Assembly: GCF_014648495.1 (NCBI RefSeq)
Contig: NZ_BMRF01000004.1
Coordinates: 434,001 to 498,000 of the forward strand
Length of the DNA stretch: 64,000 nt
DNA from: Actinomadura cremea
Lineage (GTDB): Bacteria > Actinomycetota > Actinomycetes > Streptosporangiales > Streptosporangiaceae
Reading direction: 5' to 3'
Shown here: positions 25,296-33,791 of the stretch, piece after piece
Layout: every line of letters begins with the position of its first letter
Position numbering within the stretch: the first letter of the stretch is position 1
Notes under the pieces: generated by a model
The model's database searches: none
What the model was told of the DNA's origin: nothing
Seen by the model: the letters and a program-made list of their open reading frames with translations, nothing else
Position numbers and translations under genes: made by a program

Positions 25296-25907
25296 GGCGC
25301 CCAGCGGCGTGAAGTCGCAGACCCGCTGCAGCGCCGCCGGCATCTGCTCGTAGGGGATGTAGACCCCGGCGAGGAACAGGCTCGGGAAGAACAGCAGCAT
25401 CCCGACGGCGTTGCCCGCGCGGGCGGCCGGCGCCACGGCCGTCACGACCGATCCGAGCGCCAGCGGCGCGAGCATGCACGCCGCCGCCGACACGACGAAC
25501 CAGCCGGAGCTGCGCGGCGCCGCGACGCCGAACACCGCCGCGCCGAAGCCGATCAGGACGAGCGTGCTGACCGCGGCCATCACGGCGTTGAACAGCAGTT
25601 GCGCGACGAGCGGCGCGGACGGCCTGGCGGGCGTGGCCCGCATCCGGCGCAGCACGCCGCGCTCCCGGTACTCGGCCAGGATCGCTGGCATCATCATGAG
25701 ACCGAGGATCGCGAAGGCGATGCCGATGCCGATCGACGCGATGTACTCGGCGAGGGTCTGCCCGCCGAGGTCGTCGGCCGGGTCCCCGGAACGCGGTATC
25801 ACGGCGAACCCGGCCAGCAGGGCGAGCGGCAGGACGAACGCGAACACGAGCGTGTGCCCCTCGCGCAGCCGCAGCCGGAACTCGGTGGCGATGATCTTGG
25901 TGGACAC
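25290..25907 (-). pseudogene. ABC-2 type transporter permease, C-terminally truncated relic
   Basis: From GTG 25907 (MSTKIIATEFRLRLREGHTL) the frame holds five membrane segments typical of ABC-2 permeases: VFAFVLPLALLAGFAVI, IGIGIAFAILGLMMMPAILA, AVMAAVSTLVLIGFGAAVFG, FVVSAAACMLAPLALGSVVT and GMLLFFPSLFLAGVYIP. RERGVLRRMRATPA is the conserved cytoplasmic motif and LQRVCDFTPLGA the motif before the last segment. The last ~40 residues are replaced by sequence that continues into the kinase and regulator relics. No partner ATPase gene remains upstream. This was probably an ATPase-permease-kinase-regulator operon before deletion. Confidence 0.7.
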
Positions 25908-26057
25908 GGCGGTCCCCGCGGGCGCGGTCGGACGAACGGGCGGGCGCATCGGCGGACGTCTCCCCGGGGGAGGGGGCGCCCGCGCGGGTATCCACCGTCC
26001 GGCCGGTGAGGGGCTGATCAGCCATCGACCGAACGGCGGACGCCTACGCGGGCGGTC

Positions 26058-27497
26058 TCACGCGGACGCGGGGCGGGGGATGGACTTGTGCTCCAGGTAG
26101 GCGGCCAGGCCCTCGGGACCGAGCTCGCGGCCCATGCCGCTGTTCTTGTAGCCGCCGAACGGGGTGTTGGGGTCGATGACGTACATGTTCACGCCGCAGC
26201 TGCCGGTGCGGATGCGGCGGGCGACCTCGACGCCGTGGTCGGGGTCGGCGGTCCACACCGACCCGCCGAGGCCGTACTCGCTGTCGTTGGCGATGCGGAC
26301 GGCGTCGTCCTCGTCCTCGTAGGGGATGAGGGCCAGCACGGGCCCGAAGATCTCCTCGCGGGCGATGCGCATGTCGTTGCGGACGTCGCCGAAGACGGTC
26401 GGGGCGACGTACCAGCCGCGGTCGTGCGGGCGGTCCAGCCCGCCGGTGATGATCTTGGCGCCCTCGTCCTGCCCGAGGCGGATGTAGCCCTCCACCCGCT
26501 CCTGCTGGCGCCGCGCGACCAGCGGGCCGATCTCGCTGCCGAAGTCGGACGGGTCGCCGACGGTGAGGCCGCCGACCATGGCGGCGAGGGCGTCGGCGAC
26601 CTCGTCGTAGCGGCTGCGCGGGGCGAGGATGCGGGTTTGCGCGGCACACGCCTGCCCGTTGTTCATCAGCGACGCCAGCTTGAACCCCTCGATGGTGGAC
26701 GCCAGGTCGGCGTCCTCCAGGACGATCGCCGCCGACTTGCCGCCGAGCTCGAGCGTCACCCGCTTCAGCTGCTCGCCGCAGACGGCGCCGATCTTGCGCC
26801 CGGCGGCGGTGGAGCCGGTGAACGACACCTTGTCGACGTCGGGGTGCGCCACCAGGTGCGCGCCGACCTCGCGCCCGCCCGGGACGATGTTCACGACGCC
26901 GTCCGGGATGCCCGCCTCCAGCATCCACTCGGCCAGCAGGTAGGTGTCGAGGGGCGTCTCCGGGGACGGCTTGGCGACCACGGTGCACCCGGCGACGAGG
27001 GCCGGCGCGAGCTTCAGCATGAGGGTGAACTGCGGGACGTTCCACGGGACGATCGCCGCGACGACCCCGACGGGTTCGCGGGTGACGGTGACCGGCCCGA
27101 GCATCCCCGGGCGCTCGTCCTCCCAGGTGTAGGAGGCGGCGAGGTCGGTGTAGTACTGCAGCACCATCTGCGGGATCGCGGACTGCGCGAAGATGGAGAA
27201 CCCGAGCGGCGAGCCCATCTCCGCGGTCACCAGTTCGGCCATTTCCTGCTGCCGCTCGGCGTAGATCGCCGACAGCCGCCCCAGGATCCCGGCGCGCTCG
27301 GCCGGGGTCATCCGCGGCCACGGACCCTCGTCGAACGCCCGCCGCGCCGCCGCGACGGCGGCGTCGATGTCGGCTTCGGTACCCTCGGGAACTCGGCCGA
27401 TGACCTCTTCGGTGTGGGGCGAGATGACGTCGATCGTGCCGGTTCCGGCCGGGGCGGCCCAACCGCCGCCGATGAAGAACCGATCGTGCTCGCGCAT
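26058..27497 (-). CDS. NAD(P)-dependent aldehyde dehydrogenase
   Basis: 479 residues, normal for the ALDH superfamily. Cofactor-binding PWNVPQFTLMLKLAPALVAG and VSFTGSTAAGRKIG are present. The catalytic base Glu250 lies in LELGGKS and the nucleophile Cys284 in NNGQACAAQ, with the standard 34-residue spacing. EEIFGPVL and PFGGYKNSGMGRELG close the family pattern. It oxidises an aldehyde to an acid; the natural substrate is not evident, though the sequence reads like the geranial/short-chain ALDH group of actinomycetes. ATG 27497 has AGGAGG upstream. It is divergent from the Rv2466c-like gene across a perfect palindrome, so a single TetR-like repressor may control both. Confidence 0.92.
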   Translation of the reverse strand: MREHDRFFIGGGWAAPAGTGTIDVISPHTEEVIGRVPEGTEADIDAAVAAARRAFDEGPWPRMTPAERAGILGRLSAIYAERQQEMAELVTAEMGSPLGFSIFAQSAIPQMVLQYYTDLAASYTWEDERPGMLGPVTVTREPVGVVAAIVPWNVPQFTLMLKLAPALVAGCTVVAKPSPETPLDTYLLAEWMLEAGIPDGVVNIVPGGREVGAHLVAHPDVDKVSFTGSTAAGRKIGAVCGEQLKRVTLELGGKSAAIVLEDADLASTIEGFKLASLMNNGQACAAQTRILAPRSRYDEVADALAAMVGGLTVGDPSDFGSEIGPLVARRQQERVEGYIRLGQDEGAKIITGGLDRPHDRGWYVAPTVFGDVRNDMRIAREEIFGPVLALIPYEDEDDAVRIANDSEYGLGGSVWTADPDHGVEVARRIRTGSCGVNMYVIDPNTPFGGYKNSGMGRELGPEGLAAYLEHKSIPRPASA

Positions 27498-27601
27498 GCT
27501 GGGGTGCCTCCTGCCCTCGCGGGCGGCCGTGGGACTCCGTGGTCGAACCGAGTGCTTGCTTGGCCACAGCATCGCACGTGCCCCCGGGACCTTGGCAAGA
27601 G

Positions 27602-27625
27602 CGGATGAGACTCGAGTCTCATCCG
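27602..27625. promoter_or_regulatory. 24-bp perfect palindrome between divergent aldehyde dehydrogenase and reductase genes
   Basis: The half-site CGGATGAGACTC is followed directly by its exact reverse complement. Its end lies 15 bases before the ATG of the reductase gene and its start 104 bases before the dehydrogenase start. Size and symmetry suggest a TetR-family operator. No tetR gene is in the window. Confidence 0.7.
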
Positions 27626-27639
27626 GTAGGAAGGACTCC

Positions 27640-28242
27640 ATGACCGACATCGCGGACGTCTGGGTCGATCCCGCTTGCCCCTACACCTGGGTCACGTCCC
27701 GGTGGCTGCTGGAGGCGGCGCGCGTCCGTCCGATCGAGCTGCGCTGGCGCCTGCTGAGCCTCGCCGCCCTCAACGAGGACCGCGACGACGATCCCGAGGG
27801 AGACCCGGAGGGCTACCTGTGGCTGCCCGCGCGGGTCTGCGCCGCCGTCGAGGAGCACGCCGGATCCGACGGCCTCGGACGCTTCTGCACCGCGTTCGGC
27901 GTCCGCGTCCACGAGCGCGGCGAGATGGACGGCGGGACCGTCCCCGGCGCGCTCGCCGAGGCCGGGCTGCCCGCCCGGCTCGCGGCGGCGGCGGACTCCG
28001 GCGAGCGCGACGACGCGATCCGCGCGTCCACGGCCGAGGCCCTGCGGCGGATCGGCGGCGCGCACGTCGGGACCCCGATCGTCGCGGTGGGGGAGCGGAT
28101 CGCGTTCTTCGGCCCGGTCATGTCGCGCATCCCGCGCGGGGAGGAGGCGGGACGGCTGTGGGACGGGACGCTGCTGGTCGCGGGCGTCGAGGGCTTCCAC
28201 GAGCTCAAGGGACGCCCGCACGCCGAACCCGATTTCGGCTGA
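27640..28242 (+). CDS. Rv2466c-like mycothiol-dependent reductase (DsbA/thioredoxin fold)
   Basis: 200 residues with the family landmarks: WVDPACPYTWVTSRWLLEAA, LRWRLLSLAALNEDRDD, then HVGTPIVAV, FFGPVMSRIPRGEEAGRLWD and FHELKGRP. M. tuberculosis Rv2466c is a mycothiol-dependent nitroreductase/oxidoreductase with a C-P-W-C active site. Here the site is C13-P-Y-T16, so the resolving cysteine is missing and a monothiol mechanism with mycothiol would be needed. The start ATG 27640 has GGTAGGAAGG upstream. It is divergent from an aldehyde dehydrogenase and probably shares the palindromic operator. The cytoplasmic location follows from the absence of a signal peptide. Confidence 0.85.
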   Translation: MTDIADVWVDPACPYTWVTSRWLLEAARVRPIELRWRLLSLAALNEDRDDDPEGDPEGYLWLPARVCAAVEEHAGSDGLGRFCTAFGVRVHERGEMDGGTVPGALAEAGLPARLAAAADSGERDDAIRASTAEALRRIGGAHVGTPIVAVGERIAFFGPVMSRIPRGEEAGRLWDGTLLVAGVEGFHELKGRPHAEPDFG

Positions 28243-28260
28243 CCGGTCCGGCCCGTCCGG

Positions 28261-28689
28261 TCAGAGCAGGTGCGCGTTGGGCGAGCGGGCCAGGTCCGCC
28301 AGTTCGGGCAGCTCGACCGGTTCGACGCCCGCCGCCTCCAGCGCCTCCGCGCCCGTGCCCTCCACGAACAGCGACGGTTCCCGCCACGCGAACACGACCC
28401 GCCGGGCCCCCGACGCGACGATCAGCTCCGCGCACGTCCGCGGCCGGGACGCGCGCCGCCCGCACGGCTCGAGCGAGCTGTAGACCGTCGCGCCCGCGAG
28501 ATCGCCGGACGTCTTCGCGAGCGCCGCCTCCTCCGCGTGGTCGTGCGGATCGCCCTCCCGCGAGTGCCCGCGCGCCAGCTCCCGTCCGTCCGCGCCGACG
28601 ACCACCGCGCCGACGGAGAACGCGGTCCGCGACGGCGGGCACAGCGCCGCCAGCTCGCACGCCAGTCGCAGCCACCCCGTGTCGTCCAT
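28261..28689 (-). CDS. RibD-type deaminase (cytidine deaminase-like), stand-alone domain
   Basis: 142 residues. Zn-binding and catalytic motifs HDHAEEAAL (H-A-E) and SSLEPCGRRASRPRTC (P-C-x8-C) are those of the RibD N-terminal deaminase domain, which deaminates the pyrimidine intermediate in riboflavin synthesis. The C-x8-C spacing is the RibD type rather than that of cytidine deaminase. ATG 28689 is chosen over 28698 because the AGG site then sits 9 bases upstream. It follows the reductase half by 17 bases on the same strand. A role in riboflavin or a related pteridine/pyrimidine-derived compound is likely, but no other rib genes are nearby. Confidence 0.82.
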   Translation of the reverse strand: MDDTGWLRLACELAALCPPSRTAFSVGAVVVGADGRELARGHSREGDPHDHAEEAALAKTSGDLAGATVYSSLEPCGRRASRPRTCAELIVASGARRVVFAWREPSLFVEGTGAEALEAAGVEPVELPELADLARSPNAHLL

Positions 28690-28706
28690 GCGGTCCATCC
28701 TGCCCG

Positions 28707-29393
28707 TCAGCCGCGCCGTCCCGCCGTCAGGTACCGCAGCAGCACCAGATCGCCGATGCGGGTGACCTCCTCCAGCCGCATCGGACGGTCCGGGCGCTGC
28801 GGGAACACGCCCGAGTGGACGAACCGCGGCGCGGACGGGTCGCCGACGAAGAACGGCGCCACGACGAGCTGCAGCTCGTCGGCCAGCCCGGCGGTCAGGA
28901 ACGCGGTGTGGACCCCGCCGCCGCCCTCCACCATCAGCCGCCGGACGCCCCGGCCCGCGAGGTCGGCGAGCACCCGCGGCAGCTCCGGCGGGTCCCCGGC
29001 GGCGATCACCTCGGCACGCCCGGCGAGCCGCTCCGCCAGCGCGGACGTCCGCGCCGACGCGGTGTAGACGAGCTTCGGCGACTCCCCGGTGGTGAAGAAC
29101 CGCGCGTCCGGGGCGACGTCGCCGCTCCAGGTCAGCGTCACCTTCGTCAGGTCGGGTGGCAGCCCCCGCGCGGCCCGCCGCTCCCGCCGCGCGGCCGAGC
29201 GGATCAGCAGCCTCGGGTCGTCGGCGCGGACGGTCCCGGCGCCGACGAGGATCGCGTCGCAGCCGGCCCGCACCGCGTCGACCCGGTCGAAGTCCGCGGC
29301 GCTCGACAGCCGCAGCCGCTCCGGCGCCGCGTCGTCGATGTACCCGTCGACCGACATCGCGCAGCTCAACAGGACGTAGGGGCGTTCGCTCAC
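28707..29393 (-). CDS. RibD C-terminal-type pyrimidine reductase
   Basis: 228 residues of the DHFR-like RibD_C fold. YVLLSCAMSVDGYIDDAAPE is the family N-terminus (S-x-D-G). DAILVGAGTVRADDPRLLIR holds the G-x-x-T-V-x-x-D-x-P-x-L motif, and VRRLMVEGGGGVHTAFL the E-G-G motif that binds NADPH. It would reduce the ribose side chain of the deaminated pyrimidine. It is transcribed just before the deaminase half, the reverse of the order in fused RibD. GTG 29393 is used; its GGAGG is adjacent to the codon, too close to act, but TAGTGT 7 bases upstream suggests leaderless expression. It is divergent from sbcD. Confidence 0.85.
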   Translation of the reverse strand: MSERPYVLLSCAMSVDGYIDDAAPERLRLSSAADFDRVDAVRAGCDAILVGAGTVRADDPRLLIRSAARRERRAARGLPPDLTKVTLTWSGDVAPDARFFTTGESPKLVYTASARTSALAERLAGRAEVIAAGDPPELPRVLADLAGRGVRRLMVEGGGGVHTAFLTAGLADELQLVVAPFFVGDPSAPRFVHSGVFPQRPDRPMRLEEVTRIGDLVLLRYLTAGRRG

Positions 29394-29400
29394 CCTCCGA

Positions 29401-29406
29401 ACACTA
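29401..29406 (-). promoter_or_regulatory. -10 element of a probable leaderless promoter (RibD-type reductase gene)
   Basis: TAGTGT reads on the minus strand 7 bases before the GTG at 29393. The sequence upstream does not match the RecA-NDp motif, so an ordinary housekeeping promoter is likely. Confidence 0.4.
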
Positions 29407-29483
29407 GGGCGTCGGCGGCGTGCCCGGCCCGGATCCGGGGATTCGAAGATCCTTTGTGGCGACTCGGCGTTTCTGCGCCGGAT

Positions 29484-29506
29484 GTGTCGGAGGGGAGTCC
29501 TAGGGT
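29484..29506 (+). promoter_or_regulatory. RecA-NDp/PafBC-like DNA-damage promoter of sbcDC
   Basis: GTGTCGGAG-N8-TAGGGT, then 10 bases and the sbcD ATG. It matches the core TGTCRG and the TAnnnT -10 with exact spacing; the flanking first T and the T in tg differ from tTGTCRGtg. It fits the role of SbcCD in DNA repair. Confidence 0.65.
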
Positions 29507-29516
29507 TTCCCCCGAC

Positions 29517-30650
29517 ATGCGAATCCTCCACACCTCCGACTGGCATCTCGGCAGATCCTTCCACCGCGAGTCGCTGAAGGACGCGCAGGAGACCTTCGTC
29601 GACCACCTCGTCGACACGGTCCGCGCGGAGCGGGTCGACTGCGTGCTCGTCTCCGGCGACGTCTACGACCGGGCGCTGCCCAGCGTGGACGCCGTGCGGC
29701 TGTGCAGCGACGCGCTGGCGCGGCTGAAGGCGCTGACCCGGGTGGTGCTCATCGCCGGCAACCACGACTCGGCGAGCCGCCTCGGGTGGGGGTCGCAGCT
29801 CCTGGACGACGCGGGCGTGCACGTCCGCACCGAGTTCGCCCGCGTGGGGGAGCCCGTCCTCGTCGGCGACGCCGCGATCTACGGCATCCCCTACCTCGAA
29901 CCGGAGTTCGCCCGGCACGAGTGGGAACTGGAGGAGCGCAGCCACGCCGCCGTGCTGGCCGAGGCGATGCGCCGCGTCCGCGCCGACGTCGCGACCCGCG
30001 GCCCGGACGTCCGGTCGGTCGTCCTCGCGCACGCGTTCGTCACCGGCGGCGAGGCCAGCGACAGCGAGCGCGACATCTCCGTCGGCGGCTCCTCGCACGT
30101 CGGCGCGTCGGTGTTCGACGGCGTCGACTACGCCGCCCTCGGCCACCTGCACGGGAAGTGGGCCGTCACCGACCGCGTCCGGTACTCGGGGTCGCCGCTG
30201 GCCTACTCGTTCTCCGAGGAGCACCACGTCAAGGGCTCGTGGCTGGTCGACCTGCGCGCGGACGGCGTCCACGCGGAGTTCGCGGAGGCGCCCGTCCCGC
30301 GCCGCCTGGGCCGCGTCCGGGGCCGCCTCGACGACCTGACGCAGGCCGCCCGGTTCGAGGAGTTCGAGGACCGCTGGCTCCAGGTCACGCTGACCGACGC
30401 GCGGCGGCCGTCCGGGGCGATGGAGCGGCTGCGCCGCCGGTTCCCGCACACGCTCGTCCTCGGGTTCGAGCCCGAGGGCGACGCCGCGGAGGTCCCGCGC
30501 AGGTGGGCCGACCGCATCCGGGAGAAGTCCGAGCTCGACATCGCGGGCGACTTCGTCACCGAGGTGACCGGCGCCCCCGCGAGCGAGGACGAGCGCGCCC
30601 TCCTGCACGAGGCGTTCGAGCACTGCCGCCGGAAGGAGTCGCTCGCGTGA
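29517..30650 (+). CDS. sbcD: Exonuclease SbcCD, nuclease subunit SbcD
   Basis: 377 residues of a calcineurin-like metallophosphoesterase. Metal-binding motifs are DWHLG (Asp8, His10), SGDVYD (Asp48), GNHDS (Asn82, His83), VLAHAFV and GHLHG. With SbcC it forms a Mre11-Rad50-like complex that cuts hairpins and processes double-strand ends. ATG 29517 lies 10 bases after the -10 of a DNA-damage-type promoter. The C-terminal tail (RKESLA) runs into the sbcC start with a 3-base GTG/TGA overlap, so the two subunits are translationally coupled. Confidence 0.95.
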   Translation: MRILHTSDWHLGRSFHRESLKDAQETFVDHLVDTVRAERVDCVLVSGDVYDRALPSVDAVRLCSDALARLKALTRVVLIAGNHDSASRLGWGSQLLDDAGVHVRTEFARVGEPVLVGDAAIYGIPYLEPEFARHEWELEERSHAAVLAEAMRRVRADVATRGPDVRSVVLAHAFVTGGEASDSERDISVGGSSHVGASVFDGVDYAALGHLHGKWAVTDRVRYSGSPLAYSFSEEHHVKGSWLVDLRADGVHAEFAEAPVPRRLGRVRGRLDDLTQAARFEEFEDRWLQVTLTDARRPSGAMERLRRRFPHTLVLGFEPEGDAAEVPRRWADRIREKSELDIAGDFVTEVTGAPASEDERALLHEAFEHCRRKESLA

Positions 30651-33600
30651 GGCTGCACCGGCTGGAGGTCACGGCGTTCGGCCCGTTCTCCGGCACCGAG
30701 GAGGTCGACTTCGACGCGCTGTCGGAAGCCGGGCTGTTCCTCATCCAGGGGCGGACCGGGGCCGGCAAGACCAGCGTCCTGGACGCCGTGTGCTTCGCCC
30801 TCTACGGGCAGGTCCCGGGCGTCCGCAACCGGGTGAAGGGCCTGCGCAGCGACCACGCGGCCCCCGGCACCGCACCCCAGGTCGTCCTGGAGACCACGAT
30901 CCGCGGGCGCCGCCTGCGCCTCACCCGCTCGCCCGAATGGGAACGTCCCAAACTGCGCGGTTCCGGCACCAGGAAGGAGCACCACAAGGTCCTCCTGGAG
31001 GAACTCGACCGCGGCGGCTGGACCGGCGTGTCCAACCGCATCGACGAGGTCGGCGACCTGGTCGGCGACCTGCTCGGCATGAGCGCCGTCCAGTTCTGCC
31101 AGGTCGCGATGCTGCCGCAGGGCGAGTTCGCCGGGTTCCTGCGCGCCAAGGCCGACGAGCGGCGCAAGGTCCTCGAGCAGCTGTTCGCCACCGAGGTGTT
31201 CGCGAACGTCGAGAAGTGGCTCGCCGACCGCCGCGCCGGCACCGGCCGCGCGGCCGCCGACCTCGGCTCCCGCGCCGGCTCGATCGCCGACCGCATCGCC
31301 GAGGCGACCGGCGCCGCACCGCCGGTCTCCCGGTGGGAGGACGGCCCCGCGCGGCCCCCGGCGAGCGCGGCCGGCCGGCGCGAGGCGCCCCCGGCCGTGC
31401 CGCCGCCCCGGCGCGGCGAACCGGCCGCCGAACCGTTCGACGACGTCGAGGTGCTGCCCGCGTGGGCCGCCGAGCTGGCGGGCGCGCACGCCGCCATCGG
31501 CGCGCTCGCCGACGACCTGCGTGCGGAGGCCGCCGCCGAGCTGGAGACGGCCCGCGCCGCCCTCGACGCGGGCCGCGCCCTCGCCGACCGGCGCCGCCGG
31601 CACGCCGACGCCCTCGACCGGCAGGCCGGGCTGCGCGACGCCGCCGAGGAACGCTCCCGCATCGGCTCCCGGCTGGACGCGGCAGCCCGCGCCGACCGCG
31701 TCGTCCCGCTCGTCCGGGACGTCCGGCGGCGGCACGAGCGCGTGCTGCAGGCCCGCCGCCGGTCCGACGACACCCGCGCCCGCGTCGCGGCGCTCCTGCC
31801 GCCGAACGCGTCCGAGGACGTCCTGGTGAAGGCCGAGCGGACGCGCCGCGACGAGATCGCGAAGCTGGAGGGCACCCGCGAGCGCGCCGACCGGCTCCGC
31901 CGCGTCGACGCCGAACGCGCCGCGCTCGCGTCCGAACGGGAACGCCTCGAACCCGAGCAGGCGCGCCTCGCCGCCGCGCTCGCCGACCTGCCCGGCGTCC
32001 TCGAGGCCCGGCGCGCCGAACTGGACGGCGCCCGGCTCGCCGCGGCCGAACGCACCGGGGCCGCCGCCGCGGTCGCCGACGCCGGCCGCCGCCTCGACGC
32101 CGCGCAGCGCCGCGACCAGGTCGAGCGCCTGCTCGCCGAGGCCGAGGAGGCGCACCGCGACGCCGTCGACGCCGCCCAGGAGGCCCGCGACCGCGTGCAG
32201 GAGCTGCGGCAGGCGCGCCTCGACGGCATGGCGGCCGTCCTCGCCGGCGACCTGCGCGACGGCGAACCCTGCCGCGTCTGCGGATCGACCGAGCACCCCG
32301 CGCCCGGCACGTCCCCCGGCGCCGTCCCGACCGAGGAGGAGATCGAGCGCGCGCAGGGCGGGTACGAGCGCGCCGGGAGCCTCCGGGAGGACGCGTCGAA
32401 CCGGGTCGGGAGGCTGCGCGCCGAGCACGACGGCCTCCTCGAGACCGCGGGCGAGACGGCCGTGGAGGCCCTCGCCGCCGACCTGGACGGCGCGCGGGAG
32501 GAGCTCGCCGCCGCCGAGGCCCGCGCCGCCGAGGCCGAACGGCTCGAAGGCGTCCTGCACCGGGACGAGCAGGAGCTCGAACGCGCCCGGGACGCCGCGC
32601 GGGAGAACGACCGGGGGCTCACCGAGAACCGCGCCCGCGACCGCGAGCTGGCCGACGAGCAGGCCCGGCTGCGCGCCGAACTGGACGAGGCGCGCGGCGA
32701 CGACGCCACCCCGCAGGCCCGGATGACCCGGCTCGGCGGGGAGGCCGACGCCCTCGCCGCCGCCGTGGAGGCCCGCCGCGACGCCGCCCGCGCCGAGGAG
32801 GAGCTGGCCGCCGCCCGCGCCCGCGCGAAGGCCGAGGCGGAAGCGCAGGGGTTCCGGACGCCCGACGAGGTCCTCGCCGCCGAACTGTCCGACGAGGACC
32901 AGGGCGCCCTGCGCGACCGGCTCCGCGGCCACGAGGACGAGGAGGCCGCCGTCCGCGACCTCCTCGCCGACCCCGAGCTGACCGCCGCCGCCGAGGCCGC
33001 GCCCCCCGACCTGCCCGGTCTGCGGGAGCGGTTCGCCGCCGCCGAGGACGCGCACACCACGGCGGCGTCGTCCGCGCGGGCCGCGCGCGCCCGCCTCGAC
33101 CGCCTCACCGACCTGCGCGCCCGGCTCGACGCCGCCGTCCGCGACTGGCGCCCCGCCGCCGAACGGCACCTGGTGGCCGAGCGGCTCGCGGGCCTGGCGT
33201 CCGGGAAGTCCGCCCTCAACGAGCGGGGCGTCTCGCTGCCCGCCTACGTCCTCGGCGCCCGGCTGGAGCAGGTCGTCGCCGCCGCCAACGAGCGCCTCGT
33301 GCACATGTCGGGCGCCCGCTACGAGCTGATCCCCACCGACGCGAAGGCGGCGGGCGACCGCAGCCGCAGCGCCGGCGGGCTCGGGCTGCGCGTCGCCGAC
33401 GCCTGGACGGGCCAGGAGCGCGACCCCGTGACGCTGTCGGGCGGCGAGTCGTTCATCACCTCGCTGTCGCTCGCGCTCGGCCTCGCCGACGTCGTCACCG
33501 CCGAGACCGGCGGCGCCGAGATCGGCACCCTGTTCGTCGACGAGGGGTTCGGCACGCTCGACGCCGAGACCCTCGACGAGGTCATGGACGTCCTGGACGG

Positions 33601-33724
33601 CCTGCGCGACGGCGGCCGGGCCGTCGGCATCGTCAGCCACGTCGCCGAGCTGCGCGCCCGCATCCCCGCGCAGCTGCGCGTCGCGAAGGAGCGCGGCGGG
33701 TCCACCGCCGAGATCGTCGTCTGA
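30647..33724 (+). CDS. sbcC: Exonuclease SbcCD, ATPase subunit SbcC
   Basis: 1025 residues. The N-terminal head has FGPFSGTEEVDF and Walker A GRTGAGKT at residues 35-42. Long R/E/A-rich coiled coils flank a zinc hook, CRVC at residues 542-545. The C-terminal head has the ABC signature TLSGGESF and Walker B LFVDEGFGTLD, with VSHV as the His switch. This is a complete Rad50-like protein. The GTG start overlaps the sbcD stop. The contrast with the SMC-like protein at 18876-21989 is useful: SbcC has a normal signature motif and D-loop, that protein does not. Confidence 0.95.
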   Translation: MRLHRLEVTAFGPFSGTEEVDFDALSEAGLFLIQGRTGAGKTSVLDAVCFALYGQVPGVRNRVKGLRSDHAAPGTAPQVVLETTIRGRRLRLTRSPEWERPKLRGSGTRKEHHKVLLEELDRGGWTGVSNRIDEVGDLVGDLLGMSAVQFCQVAMLPQGEFAGFLRAKADERRKVLEQLFATEVFANVEKWLADRRAGTGRAAADLGSRAGSIADRIAEATGAAPPVSRWEDGPARPPASAAGRREAPPAVPPPRRGEPAAEPFDDVEVLPAWAAELAGAHAAIGALADDLRAEAAAELETARAALDAGRALADRRRRHADALDRQAGLRDAAEERSRIGSRLDAAARADRVVPLVRDVRRRHERVLQARRRSDDTRARVAALLPPNASEDVLVKAERTRRDEIAKLEGTRERADRLRRVDAERAALASERERLEPEQARLAAALADLPGVLEARRAELDGARLAAAERTGAAAAVADAGRRLDAAQRRDQVERLLAEAEEAHRDAVDAAQEARDRVQELRQARLDGMAAVLAGDLRDGEPCRVCGSTEHPAPGTSPGAVPTEEEIERAQGGYERAGSLREDASNRVGRLRAEHDGLLETAGETAVEALAADLDGAREELAAAEARAAEAERLEGVLHRDEQELERARDAARENDRGLTENRARDRELADEQARLRAELDEARGDDATPQARMTRLGGEADALAAAVEARRDAARAEEELAAARARAKAEAEAQGFRTPDEVLAAELSDEDQGALRDRLRGHEDEEAAVRDLLADPELTAAAEAAPPDLPGLRERFAAAEDAHTTAASSARAARARLDRLTDLRARLDAAVRDWRPAAERHLVAERLAGLASGKSALNERGVSLPAYVLGARLEQVVAAANERLVHMSGARYELIPTDAKAAGDRSRSAGGLGLRVADAWTGQERDPVTLSGGESFITSLSLALGLADVVTAETGGAEIGTLFVDEGFGTLDAETLDEVMDVLDGLRDGGRAVGIVSHVAELRARIPAQLRVAKERGGSTAEIVV

Positions 33725-33760
33725 CCCGCCCGGCCCCGAAGATCAATCTGCGCGTGCGGA

Positions 33761-33783
33761 ATGTCGGTGATCGGCTCTAGCGT
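33761..33783 (+). promoter_or_regulatory. RecA-NDp/PafBC-like DNA-damage promoter of the first DUF4132 gene
   Basis: ATGTCGGTG-N8-TAGCGT, then 8 bases and ATG 33792. It matches tTGTCRGtg-N8-TAnnnT at every position but the first. It lies only 36 bases after the sbcC stop codon, giving this gene its own promoter. Confidence 0.7.
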
Positions 33784-33791
33784 CGAGCATC

